The notes under the pieces were generated by a model, which did not search any database, had not been told where the DNA came from, and saw only the letters and a list, made by a program, of their open reading frames with translations. This document shows, piece after piece, positions 10,939 through 22,161 of a stretch of DNA of 64,000 nucleotides; position 1 is the stretch's first letter; each line of letters begins with the position of its first letter. A program made the position numbers and the translations under genes. Location: NCBI GenBank assembly GCA_033439795.1, contig JAUTDP010000002.1, positions 2,356,001-2,420,000 on the forward strand, written 5' to 3'. The stretch is from Sordaria brevicollis (Eukaryota; Ascomycota; Sordariomycetes; Sordariales; Sordariaceae).

Positions 10939-12649
10939 ACATCGGTCTCCGACCCTCCGACGCCAAGAATAAGAGACGAGAAGAAACGTGAGGATGCGCA
11001 ATGTTGGCTGGCGATGATGCGATGCGATGCGATGCGACTGCGATGCGAATGCGCTGCTGTGAAAGAGATAGAAAAGCAGGCGAGACAAGTGTTGCGTTTC
11101 TGCGTTCTTCATTCTGCATTCTGCATTTGGGGCAGATATGGGGGGTTCACCCACGAATGCATGCATGCATGTTCTAATTGGGAGTTTTCTGGAAGGAAAG
11201 GAAAAACAGGCGAACGAAAAGTTATCGGGATCAGGGACTCAAAACAAGACTTGACCGAACCGTTTCATTCGCCGCAAACGGTTGTTCTTATCATTACAAT
11301 GCGGGGCAATGGAAGTTGGAAGTGGAAGGTCTTGGGTTTTAAGGAGTAAGACTCCGGAATGTGGAAGGACGGGATTGGGTTTGCGCTCGGCAAATGCAGG
11401 CAAGACTGGAATGGGCGAAGGTTTGTTTACATGAGACAGTCCAATCCAAAGGGGGAGAGTCTCAAAGTCTCAGCATCATAACAATGGAATGCACGATTTT
11501 GCCGGCCATTCAGGAACCAGGAACGGATTCAACGGGGCTTGCGATTGGCGAACCCAACCTCTCGGTTCTGTTTCGTTGGATCTTTTTTTTTTTTAAACAT
11601 GCCTAACATGTCTCGCGTACTTATCGCACGCATGTACATTACATATCATGGTATGTACATCATTGACATGCATACATACATACATATCACTTACATAAAC
11701 GTCAACGACTCACTCAACTGGAACCGTAGCCGTCAGGCCTCAACGCAGTACAGTGCAGTGCAATGCAGTTGCTTCCACGAGCCAGAGCCATATATGCATT
11801 CCAGTCCAGTCCGACCGACCGGTAACCGAACGCAACCCGTCCGGATCCGCACCCCGCCCTGTCCTCTCTCTCTCTTCACTCAATCTGTTGGCCGCATGTG
11901 TTATCGATTCGACGGCCGATGTTCCGTACGGGTCCGGATGCAGCTCTTCTCGCATCGCACAACACCACCGATTCGGACGCTGTTATCATGTCATATCAGA
12001 CGGATGCACTCGGCTTTGCATGGCTGCCGTGGCGGGGCTTGCAGCAACGGATGAGGGGAAAGTCAAGAGGCGAGAAGGAGATAAAGGACTGCAGAATATC
12101 ATAAAAGGATGGTTCGATGCCTCTTAATTTTCGTGTGACCAGTTTTTCTTCTCTCATCCTTCAGCCAGCCGTCTTGTCGTGATCAATTTTTTCCATCAAA
12201 GTTCGTTGTTGTTGTTGCCTTGGAAAAGTTTTGATATTCAGCGATTCTTATTCATTATCCGACCTACGGCAGCACTGAGAGAGGAGATTCGCCGCCCTCG
12301 ACCACTTAATATCCAGTGTTACGAGCTACGACATACAGCTACAGCTTCTTCTTATCTACCCCTCACTGTCATACCTCTCGGCAGCTTGACTTCATTTCGA
12401 CCTCCGCAGACCGGTCCAGAGTTATCAACTTACTTCTACATACACGTCCTTCGATTCATACCACTTGGCTTGGCTCTCTCGATTCAAATTCGACATATCC
12501 ATCCCATCTTCGACCAAATCAACCACCGACCAGTTACCCACGTACTCCAAAGACAACACCAAGCATCAACAAACATCTATATCCAAACCCACCAACTCCT
12601 AACCCAGGACTACCTTCCAATCCTCACTACAGCAAAAACAACAGCAAAA
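10939..12649. other. gene-free stretch with short tandem repeats
   Basis: No convincing gene. Holds a GATGC-type short tandem repeat (about 11017-11055), T- and CATA-rich microsatellite-like stretches (11581-11700) and a CAGTGCAATGCAG-type run near 11750. The right third is probably the long promoter and leader of the small secreted protein starting at 12650. The frame upstream of that ATG is open but low in complexity. Confidence 0.5.
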
Positions 12650-13430
12650 ATGCAACCATTCCTCTCCGGCGAAGCCACCCTCGCCTGGCTCCTCATCACC
12701 CTCACCCTCCTCCTGTTCGCCGCAGCAGGGGATGAACACCCCTACGAACCTTCCTATCGCAAATATCCTGCCGAAGCAGGGCGGTCCAGCGTAGAGATTG
12801 GGGACGAGCAGCAGCAGCCGGCTGTGAAAGCGGAGGAGTTGACGGTTAGGTTGGAGGATTTACAGCAGCAGAGCGGAAAGGAGCAAAGTGTTGTTAGGAG
12901 GAACCAGAAGAGGACACAGGTGGTAAGAAGGGGTGGTTATAAAGGTATGCTTCCCCTTTATTTTCCTACACATTCCATGGAGTGATTGAAGAGAAGAAGA
13001 CACCAAGCTAACTTCACATCAAACAGTACCGCTACGCTATGCTTCGAAACCTTCGCCGTCGTCGTCGTATTTCCCGTCGGGCTTCAAACCGAGAAGTCTG
13101 CAAGTATTGGCTGTGTTGCTGAGTCATCAGAGCTTACATACTATTAATATTCCGGTTCTTGGAAAGTCAGTAGGGCCATGGAAGGCAGAAGTCAGTTGGT
13201 CACTTGGTGGGTTGGGGCTGGCAGGAGGGCTGCCTTTGATGAAGACTGTGAGGGGAGGGAAGACGATGAGGTCTTTGAAGGGATGTCGGGGATCTAAGAG
13301 CTTGAAGTATGTGGGGGTTAGTCACGAAGATGTTAAGAAGAGACGACCTGAGAGTGGTAATGATGAGAGTGTCCACGGACAGCTTGAGGCTATGAGGAGT
13401 ATCGGGAGGGCGGGAGAAGTTGGTGATTAA
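12650..13430 (+). CDS. Small secreted or membrane-anchored protein of unknown function
   Basis: Two exons (12650-12944 and 13027-13430, phase 1) give about 232 residues. The start was chosen at an A-rich ATG context that puts a hydrophobic segment (LAWLLITLTLLLFAAAG) at residues ~11-27, a typical signal peptide or signal anchor. The mature part begins with a polar Gln/Glu-rich region (~45-95) and then a basic C-terminal half with a Gly/Leu-rich stretch (VSWSLGGLGLAGGLPL). The C-terminus is Lys/Arg-rich. No family is recognised. The frame is open 157 codons upstream of the chosen ATG, so a longer N-terminus is possible but would bury the signal sequence. Confidence 0.5.
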
Positions 13431-13780
13431 AAGGTTGAGGTTTTGGGTATGGGAGTTCAAAAGGAAGGGAAAACCTAAGAATAGAATAGCGTGTCGTTAC
13501 CATCTTTTCATTCGATTCTTGACCATCATTGAGTTGTTGAAGTCAGGCTTCAATACCTACTTTTTCTAGTTCTCTCCTGTTCCAGATCAATAACAATCAA
13601 TGCACCTTCCCATATTCATCCAGCTTCCCCGCCTGGTGGAAGCTTCCTTCCTTCCCTCTCCCTTTCCTTCCTTCCCACCTTCCCACCAACCTTCATCCCA
13701 GGTCCTTCCTTCCCACCCACGGGCTCCTGCAGCAGCAACCACCAACAAGCCTGGATCCACCCGACCGATACTCTTTCCCC
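13431..13780. other. gene-free stretch, pyrimidine-rich
   Basis: Between the secreted-protein gene and the tRNA-Ala upstream element. Contains a CCTTCCTTCC-type pyrimidine-rich tract around 13645-13715. No gene seen. Confidence 0.6.
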
Positions 13781-13824
13781 TTTATAATCAAAAGGTCCAA
13801 CACCTACCTACAACAACAATCAAT
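13781..13824 (+). promoter_or_regulatory. Conserved 44-bp element upstream of tRNA-Ala(TGC)
   Basis: Starts with a TATA-like TTTATAA, contains AAAAGGTCCAACAC, and abuts the mature tRNA 5' end. The same element, gapless and at the same distance, precedes the tRNA-Ala(CGC) gene at 21570-21665 (roughly 36 of 44 positions identical by eye). Probably an upstream Pol III promoter element (TFIIIB/TBP site), though recent duplication of the locus would also explain it. Confidence 0.6.
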
Positions 13825-13924
13825 GGGCGTATAGATCAGTGGTTAGATCGCCTGTTTTGCAATACCTGGCTTGCCATGGTACCGCTAATACAGGAGGTCC
13901 CGCGTTCAAACCGCGGTTCGTCCA
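13825..13924 (+). tRNA. tRNA-Ala (anticodon TGC) with intron
   Basis: Folds as a cloverleaf. The acceptor strands are GGGCGTA and TTCGTCC with discriminator A, including the G3-U70 wobble that marks alanine tRNAs. The D arm is GATC...GATC, the anticodon stem CCTGT/ACAGG, the T arm CCGCG/CGCGG with loop TTCAAAC. Anticodon TGC is at 13858-13860, followed by A37 and a 27-nt intron at 13862-13888 in the standard position. T-rich DNA follows as a Pol III terminator. Position 6/67 is a T-T mismatch, also present in the second alanine gene. Confidence 0.93.
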
Positions 13925-14311
13925 CCATTTCTTTTTTCTCTTTTTGTTTTTGCTTCCTTAATGGTCTCATTTGCTCTTAATGTTCTGGTTCAGTTGTGAA
14001 TACCTCTAACATTGAGGAGTGTCTGCTGTTCATTCAGATGCGTTACATCTACCACTTTATATACGCTTTTTCCAAATATGTCAAGAATGCCCCGTTAGAT
14101 TTCATGTCCCTCTCTAATCGTACACTTAACTGACATACACGAGTATTCAGACTAAAAGCGAAACCCAAAAGACCCCATTCCATAACTCCCAATCGCTTAT
14201 ATCCAAACAGAAAAGCAATCCCATTAGGTATACCGACAGAAATAAAGTATATGCTGTAAGCGGTGCCAAAAAAGAAAAAAAAAAAAAACCAGCCAAACCT
14301 CATGAGCAAGC
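13925..14311. other. gene-free stretch
   Basis: Lies between the tRNA gene and the 3' end of the bZIP gene. Contains T-rich tRNA terminator sequence and an A-run near 14270-14286. No gene seen. Confidence 0.6.
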
Positions 14312-16510
14312 CTACAACGACACAGACATACATAAACTCTTCCAAAAAGCAGCATTAATATCATCCGGCCTAATCCCCGGCGTCCTTCCTAAACAGATGG
14401 CTCGTTCCGTAAGTTCAATCACCAGCTGGTTAACGTCTATCGTAACAAGCATGCGTTGATTCCACACTTGCTGTGGCTGTGGCTGTGGTTGATCGAAAGA
14501 TGTCGCTGCAGTGCTACCAGTTCCGGTGGTTGCGGATTGAGAGGAGTGCGAACTCTTGGGGGACATGTACATGTTATTGTTATTTTCTGGAGCTGGAGAC
14601 GGGTGGGAGGGGAAGTCGAAGGTATCGTTATGTGCTGGTGTGCCGAGGAAGCGAGCGGCCCAGTCATCGACAGCGGTTGTTGAGGGTGGTGAGAGGGAGC
14701 TTGAACCGCTGGGTGTGAGTGGCTTGGTGGTTTGCTGCTGCTGGTAAGAAGGGTGTTCGTCGCTAACAATTGAGTTCGAACTGTAATCCATTGAAGAAGG
14801 CGGAGATCCGACGTTTCCTCCCCCAGCGGTAAAGTTTTGTTGATAAACAACCGAGTCAAGACAAGCCAAGTCCATTTCCTCCAACGACCCCGATCCCGGT
14901 CCTCCTACCCCTCCAGCACCACCGGTTGCCATACCGAACTGCGCCGGATAAATCTCCACCGTATACTCATCCGCTCCCGGAGGTATTATTACCCCTCTCT
15001 GATGGAAGTAAAACTCCACCTCATCACAATCATAATACTCCCCCTGAAACCCGGGTAAACACATCTTCATGTCCCTATCCAACCAGTTATCCCTCGCATT
15101 GTTGACAGCGGGTGGGAAAGGGCCCATGCTAAACCCCGCTGTTAACTCAGCATGTGGTTTCAGCACGTCGGCGGTGCCTTGGTTCCCGACTTGTGGTTGT
15201 TTGCTGGCATTGGTAAAGTTCAAGTGCATTCTCATGCCTGCTTCCAGTGTCAAAGTACTGTTTAGCGGTCCTCCAGGGGCAAGATTGTGGGTTCCGGCTC
15301 CGCCGAGGTGGTAGAACGGGTATTGCCAGTTGAAGAGGCTTTCGTTTTTGCTGCGGGCGATGGCTTTGAGGGTGCGTTGGAAGATCATGTCGGGGGATTC
15401 GAAGAGGAGACAGAAGCCGAAGGCTTTGCTTAGCTTGTCGATGGGCGGGTTGGGCATGGTGACGAGCATGTGAGCGCGCTCGATGGCGAAGCGTTGGTAG
15501 CGACGGCCGAAGGTGATTTCGTGTGAGGCGTAGGAAGACGGGGCGGGGAGAGCGGAATAAGGTGACGGAACTTGAGGCTGGGGTTGGTGTTGTGGGGGAG
15601 GCAAGAAGTCAAAGTTGAAGTCTACAGTGGGAAGGTCGAAGGTCTTTGGAAAGGATGGAGCCGTAGTGGTTGGATGAAATTCGGTTGTCTGACTGGTGGT
15701 CGGTATAGAGAGACTCAAATCTGTGTCTGGAGCAGTCGTCAGGTAGCTTTGCGAGATTGGTTCGTGAGTGACTGTGAGACCTGGAAAAAGCTGTCGGCTT
15801 GACTCGGCGGCGATTGGCCCTATCATATACTCCGGGCTGTTTCCTTGGTTTTCCAGTTGATTCACACCCTTTCGCCTGCGATCACTCCCAATGGACTCGG
15901 CTGTACTCGTGCTTCCACGTCGCCGTATTTCATGATCGTCATTTCCGTCAGTGTCGTCGCCACCGGCTTGTGAGATATTGATGAACCTTTCCTTGGTAGC
16001 GAGGAGTCGTCTACCCAACTCGGAAGAACTGTCTAGTAAGCCACTGGCCACGGCAAAGTCATGGAATTTCATAAATGCATTGCTCATTTCCCGGTTGACT
16101 TTCTGTAGATTCTTGACTTGTTTTTCCAGTGTTTGTATTGCCGTCTCCTTCCGGTTCCGATATGCTCGTTGCGCTAGACGGATCTGTGTTCGCCGGCGCT
16201 AGAAGTCTATTAGTATCACCACTTCAATACTCTGGTGATCTCGACTCACGTCAGCAGCAGTCTCATCACTGACGTCCAGCCTTGGACGTCCACGGGCCCG
16301 TTTGATTTCATCCTTTTCAGTTCCCCCATCGTTCCCTTGTACTCTTGGGCGTTTCCGTGGTCCACCCTCTTGAGGTCGTTGACTGGCAGCAGTCGACTTT
16401 GGTTGACAAGCTGGTCGAGATCGAGCTGGTGTGTGGGCAAGGGGGTCGGGATAGGTCTCGACGCCGAGAATCGCTAGGTCGCCTCCAGGATAACGCATCA
16501 TGAAAGTCAC
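14312..16510 (-). CDS. bZIP transcription factor (Yap/AP-1-like basic region)
   Basis: DNA-binding regulator acting in the nucleus. Two exons, 16250-16510 and 14312-16198, joined in phase 0, give about 715 residues. The splice joins KRARGRPRLDVSDETAAD to RRRTQIRLAQRAYRNRKE (residues ~88-105), the basic region of fungal Yap-type bZIPs with the NxxAQxxYR-like core written as RLAQRAYR. A short leucine zipper follows (ETAIQTLEKQVKNLQ). The rest is Gln/Pro/Ser-rich, with a conserved-looking middle block (ITFGRRYQRFAIERAHMLV) and a C-terminal helix (VNQLVIELTERAICLGRTPGIRPDDINAAF) that recurs at the end of this fungal subfamily. Start could be the first Met or the MRYPGG Met four codons on. Target genes unknown. 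Confidence 0.9.
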
Positions 16511-18428
16511 AGTTGGTGGTTGTTGGGTTCAAAAAGGGAGTGAAGAGGAGAAAAGCGGGAGACTGGGGTTAGATATTGGATGAACGGTGAAAGCTGACAA
16601 AGATGCTTTCAAGTCTGACGGGCGAGCTGAAGGGGAAAGGAACGCCAAGACCTGGGGTTATGTTGGAGCTGATGTTTGCTGGAGCGGCTGTCGCAGGTTG
16701 AGAACAAGGAGTCCGGCTTGGGGACAAACATGCAAAACGTGTACGTAATCAGACAAATGGAATCGAGTGTCCAAAGTAGTTTGTGTATAGACAAATGGAG
16801 TATGGTTTGTAGAACATGAGAAGTTGTCAAGTTGAAGATTGATGGTGCATGTGAAAGCCGTTGAGAATGGAATCTGATAAGATGCAGGGTCGCTTGAGGA
16901 GGACGATGGGGTTAACGGTGTTAAAGATTGGCTGTTTTCCGATTACTGATCATAATCCTGGACCGAGGGAAGTACTGGGTACATATGATCAGCGGCCTCA
17001 AAAGCCTGCGAGTCGCGTACAAGGTACCTTGCTAAAAATTAACCTCAAACTGACCGCTGGAAGACAACCATCCTGGGCAAGCTGGGGTGAAAAAAAGCAT
17101 CATGATGGACTTCAAACTCCCATCGCGTACCTGGCTTTTCGGCTTCACTTGATGTAAAGACCATAGTGTTCGTAGGATCGACGCCCTCGGAATCATCATG
17201 CTGCGGTTAAGAGGGACAGGACGTGGATTTGTCAGGTCGTCAGCAAGGATGCTGACCAAAAAAATGCCAATAAATTCGGGACGAGTGCGGCGCGGACTTA
17301 ACACCAAGACTCCTTGATGGCATCGCGGATTGATTTAAGCTTCCGGTTGTTGTCGGATTAAAAAGACAAGAGACGGATCCGTGCCCACGGCGGAGTTTTA
17401 AAGTTCGTCCCGTCCCCGACCCCGCTCCGGGCCGATTCCACTCTGGAGGGGATTCGTCACTCAGTGGAGTTCGGGAGTGACCGCAGTTCCCCAGCTCAGC
17501 CCTGTTGGGCCCCATCCCAACCCCAACTGGAGTCGAATCTCGATCAAAGAATTTCGGACGGAGACCACTCGGTTCATTCCTTTTCTTTCCTCTTTACAAT
17601 CAAAAAGCCAATTGCCTTTCCAAAGTCCTTTCCAACAACACTCTTGTATAATCAGCCAGTCCGTACACCCATCATCCTCAGTAGTCAACGACAGCATGAT
17701 ATCGAACATCAACAGTCTCAAATTGCGAATGCCTTCATTTTTCAAGACAGCATGGGTTGTTCCGCTTCTCAAGATCCAATTACATAAGAGCCAGTCCTTT
17801 TTAACAGCGATTGTTCAACAGCGCCACGCTCACCACTGCAGAGTGCTAGCTCAGCCGCTCTGAGGTCGGACTTGAAGTTCCAATTGCTAGCCAATGGCAC
17901 TTGCTGATTCCAATGGGAGGGCGCCCTGTTAGACCCCAAGTATCCTCAAGCTGACATTGAGCAGTCAAGAAACATCAGCACTAACTGATACTGCCGATTT
18001 GGCGGGTGCCTGCAGTGGATGCTTTCCTGCAAAATGCCCGGCAAGTTGCCAGCAAGTTGCAATGCAATGCCCAACTGGGGGAAGTTGCAGTTCGCGCTGT
18101 CCTGCATCCACTTGCGCTCTGCATTTTGCATGTTCATCGAGTCCCATGCCATCTTCCAACTCAACGGAATCTTTCCATCAATTTGAAGTCTTTCGTTTTG
18201 AGCCGTGGTTGGGATAACGTGCGGTCACTTTCTCTTCTTATTTTCTTGTCTGTTAGCATTATACCCTTTGGATCTCTTTTTTCTTCATACCCTCCCCAGT
18301 CCTCCTCCCAGGACCCCGGCGTCGTGACTCTTGACCCAGCCAAACAAACTGCTGACGCTCCGCCTTCGATATTCTCCGTTCGAGTGCCGTCTTCGTTTGC
18401 GATCCCCGGTCGCCCTCCAGTCGCCGCC
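16511..18428. other. gene-free stretch
   Basis: Long divergent intergenic region between the bZIP factor and the kinase. Open frames are all under about 130 codons before the kinase ATG and none shows a domain. A short GCAAGTTGC-type direct repeat occurs near 18040-18090. Likely long promoters and leaders for both regulators. Confidence 0.5.
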
Positions 18429-20968
18429 ATGTCGCGGTCTGAGTCACAAAACGGCTGGAGCAAAGTCCTGCCCACCACCCATACAGGCCGAGTCGAACGA
18501 TTGTCACACCAAGAGCTTGAGGCTCACGAGAGGGAGATCATCAAAGAGTGGGAGTCATCACCAGGTCATTGGTCTGGAATGTGCGTTACAGTCCTCCCGT
18601 TTCCCTCAAGACTTTCTAGTCTTTCCTTATCCAAGAGACTTGGCTAACTCGTTGGTTTGCTTTTAGCGGAAAACACACAGATACGACACCCGAGCAACTC
18701 GACAAGGCGAGACGGATACACGAACAATTCAAGAATAATCCCAACAACCAATTGGGCCGCGGAAGCTATGGCGTCGTCGACAAGGTATTCGTCACCTACA
18801 AGAACCGATCAATACGCTTGGCGCGCAAGCATATTCCCCAGCGACGCTATACCCGACTCGAGATTCTACGCGAGGAAGCCAAGGTGATGGAAAAGCTTGA
18901 GCACGAACACATCATCAAACTCATTGGTACCTACTGCTGGCGCAAGGTGCCTGAGCTGTACCTCTTGCTCTGGCCTGTTGCCGTGTGCAACCTGGACGAC
19001 TTGTTTAACGACCTGCATCTGCTCCAAACCGACCAAGGCGATCGCGATGAGATTCTGTCCCGCCTGGCCAGGCTAGATCTGACCGAACTGGACGCTTTCG
19101 ACCACGCCTACTCCCCTGGAATGAATGTCGTCCCGTCGTACGCAAATGGCTGCTTGTTTGGGTACATGCGCCAGATGATGGGCTGCCTCACCCGCGCCCT
19201 GGCCTACCTACACAAGTCCAACGTGCGCCATCTGGACCTCAAGCCCGGCAATATCCTTCTAAGCCCTGGAAAGGTCTACCTCGCGGATTTCGGTCTTGCA
19301 AGAGATGTCCACGACCGGGATAATACACTTACCCTAGGGCAACAAGGAACCCCAAGGTGGAGAGCCCCTGAAGTCGGCCGCGTTAGTGATGAGTGGTCAA
19401 TGCGGGCTGCCGATGTTTACTCTCTCGGGTTGGTGATGCTCAACATTTCAACGGTTGTATACGGGGCCCAGATCGACGAGTTCGACCATGTTGTCAGCAG
19501 GCTACCAGAACAAGGTAGAAATGCACTACTCGAGCAGTTTCTGGCCGACTTGGAAAAGTACGCGCTAGCAACCCAGGAATACAAAGACCACGGGGCGCCC
19601 ACAGTCGGACCGAGACACACCGTTGACTTGATCAGACGAATGTCGTCTACCACGCCATCAGAACGACCTGCGGCGGACGTAGCCGACCTTGAGCTGGTTG
19701 AGCTTGGTGGCATCGAGCAGGTCTACCATGCCTCCTGCTGCAAGAAAAGCAGCCGATTCTTGACTGAAAAGCTTGATTCGCGCCTCCGACAAGCTGCCGA
19801 GGACCGCAAGCGACTACAGGCCGAGCACGACAAGATCATCAAGAGGATAGCCGAGCTCGAAGCTAAGGATGCTACGTACGAGTCACGAATTAGAAACGAG
19901 ACAGCCCACGTCGCAGAGAGGTTCAAACAGATTTGTGAACAGCTGGAAAAGAAGTTGGAATCTGAGTCTGAGGAGAGGAAGAGGCTTGAAGCTCGGTTGG
20001 CGGAACTCCAAACTGGTAAAAGGCACGGAGTTCCAATCGTCGCGCGCCGGACCACTACTCCCGCGATGGCAGCTACCAAGGCGATTCCTTCACCAAGCGG
20101 CATGAAAATGCCATCACGACCACCAACGCACCCTCTGCCTGTAACTTCGTCTTCAGCGCCAGCCGTACAAACTCTCATCAAGATGCCGACCCCGATCGCC
20201 GATTTCACTGCTCGTCCCAGCTACTCCCAAGCCGTCTCAGCCGGTACTAGCAGTATTCCGGTACCGCAGGCTGCTGCTCGTCGAGATTCAATACGCAGAG
20301 ATTCCGTCATTCGTCCACCATCTACCCTGCTAAACTCGCCAATTCCAGCCGTTGGTCCCAAGAGAAGTCCGACGCTTGAAGTTACTCCTGCCAACTATCC
20401 CTTGCGCCAGAGTACTTCAGCTTCCCGCTTACCTCGACTTGTCAATCCTTCCACGCCTATCAGGTCCAGCACTCCTAGCACGCCACGGTATAATCGCAAC
20501 ACCTCTTCAGCCGATAGCACTCAGAATAGCATGAGCAGTTCTACCCTTAGCCTGGGCAGATCGCTCTATTCCGATATCAGCATGCCAACGACTGTCGAAA
20601 ACACCCCCAACGTTAACAGTCCGTCTCCCGATCGTACCACCAAGCAACCGTTCGAGATAACCGAACCTCGCAATATCGACAATGATGCCACAGCCATTAA
20701 GATTGAGAGTGTCGGTCTCGGACTTGGCTACGAAGAGGATATCAAACGAGCAGAAAGCGTTGCGAGTCGGGAAGACTACCAAAATCACGACGAACCCGGT
20801 GACATACGAGACGATTCTAGTGTTGTTAGTTTTGCGCCTTCGACAACCACTGCCCCTTCCGTCGGGAGTGGTTACAGTCGTACAGCCACTGGGAGAAAGA
20901 TTCCTGCTTTGCCTACTGCGCCCAGCTGGGCTGATGTGGCGAGGACCATTCCTCCGTTGAGAAAATAG
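18429..20968 (+). CDS. Serine/threonine protein kinase with coiled coil and Ser/Pro-rich tail
   Basis: Two exons, 18429-18580 and 18667-20968, phase 2, about 817 residues; ATG context GCCGCCATG. Kinase domain at ~75-390: glycine loop GRGSYGVV (~81-88), putative ATP-anchoring Lys in RLARKHIP (~105), catalytic loop RHLDLKPGNILL (~238-249), DFG (~257-259), and GTPRWRAPE ending the activation segment (~277-285). The catalytic Asp, the Lys of LKPGN and the Asn are all present, so it should be active, but the HRD Arg is replaced by Leu. An inserted stretch precedes the catalytic loop (YSPGMNVVPSYANG). A charged coiled coil spans ~425-500, then a Ser/Thr/Pro-rich disordered tail with many possible phosphosites. 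No orthologue is named; substrates unknown. Confidence 0.9.
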
Positions 20969-21569
20969 CCGGGGATGGAACAAAAGTAAAGGTGTTGGAT
21001 AGGTTATGGATTTTGGATATCATTGATATGGAATATGGTTAGAGATTTGAAGGAGTAAGGGAGTCTGAAAGGGTGGGACGCTGGTCTGGTGTTCCGCCCT
21101 AAGATTTCCCGGTAGCAAGCGAAGATATTACCTTTGCTTGATTGTATGGGTATGTGAGATGATGAGAAAGAGGAGGCAGATGGAAGTGCCTCAGGGAGGG
21201 AAAAAAGCGAAGAGATGCTTTGTTTTGGATAATCGAAGACATGATCATGACTGCGAATGATCACGGATGACTAGTAATAGTCAACACTAGGTAGCTAGCG
21301 AATCAAATATTTGCCTACGCCCTATGAACATGCTATTGTCGTGACCTTGAACAAGTAAATAAAATCTGAGTGACCACCGGTACCACGCAAAATATCCCCC
21401 TAGTGTAGAGGGCGAGTGTATCTTTAATTAGCACTTACGAAGCTTTCCTCTCTTGAGCCAAAAGCCACGAGCCACCACACCTTCCTCCCATTTCATTCAA
21501 CCCGTCTGAGAGCCAAAATGATTGAAGCAAAATGTAGAAAAAAGGCCAAAAAAAGGGAAAAAAAGAAGC
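20969..21569. other. gene-free stretch
   Basis: 3' flank of the kinase running to the tRNA-Ala(CGC) gene. A/T-rich DNA immediately right of the kinase and an A-run before the tRNA (its terminator on the minus strand). No gene seen. Confidence 0.6.
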
Positions 21570-21665
21570 TGGACGAACCGCGGTTTGAACGCGGGACCTC
21601 CTGTATTAGCGTTACCCGTTGTAGGGAAATGCGAAACAGGCGATCTACCACTGATCTATACGCCC
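21570..21665 (-). tRNA. tRNA-Ala (anticodon CGC) with intron
   Basis: Minus-strand cloverleaf nearly identical to the tRNA-Ala(TGC) at 13825-13924: same acceptor strands with G3-U70, same anticodon and T stems. Anticodon CGC is at 21631-21633 (minus strand) and the intron is 24 nt (21606-21629) after position 37, with different sequence and length from the other gene. A poly-T tract on the transcribed strand follows the 3' end as terminator. The T6-T67 mismatch is shared. Confidence 0.93.
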
Positions 21666-21709
21666 ATTGGATTTTGTTGAAAGTACGTGTTGGACCTTTT
21701 GCTTATGAA
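21666..21709 (-). promoter_or_regulatory. Conserved 44-bp element upstream of tRNA-Ala(CGC)
   Basis: Minus-strand copy of the element at 13781-13824: TATA-like TTCATAA at the far end, AAAAGGTCCAACAC in the middle, CAACAA near the gene. Same length and no gap relative to the tRNA start. Confidence 0.6.
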
Positions 21710-22161
21710 GGGGAAGGGGAAGGGGAAGGGGATGGAAGGGGGTCGGCTGGGTTGGCTGCGCGGTGGTTTGCGTTTGTGTTTGTGTTTGTGAGGTGGGTAG
21801 CCGGATGGAAGGAGGGAGACGGAGGGGAGGCAAGAGGGGGTTGAGGGTGGAACTGGTTAGGGCGGGTATGTATGGGATTTGTACAAGAAGAGAAAAGGAT
21901 GGGATTGTTGTTGCGTTCGGTCTTCTCGTTGCAGGTGATACTAGTTAGTAGGTGATAGATAGATGTGGAAGAAATTATCGATCTTGGTTAAAGGCTTGGA
22001 AGCCTCAAGTCCTCCGAGAAGGTGGAAGGTGATAAAAGATGTTTTAAATCCATCTATCTGGTACACCTATATGTGCTCATGTAGCCCTTGGTTCATTTAA
22101 AAACACCCTCTCCATCGCCCTCATCGTCGAATTTTCCGTTTCTGCCACCAGAGACAAAGAC
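21710..22161. other. gene-free stretch with simple repeats
   Basis: Contains a GGGGAA repeat just right of the tRNA promoter (about 21708-21735) and a TTTGTG repeat (about 21770-21790). Otherwise the 3' flank of the LYR/AT-hook gene. No gene seen. Confidence 0.6.

Noticed and set aside
10768..11166. 132-codon minus-strand open frame
   Set aside because: Overlaps the third exon of the zinc-finger/cupin gene on the other strand and contains simple-repeat-derived residues.
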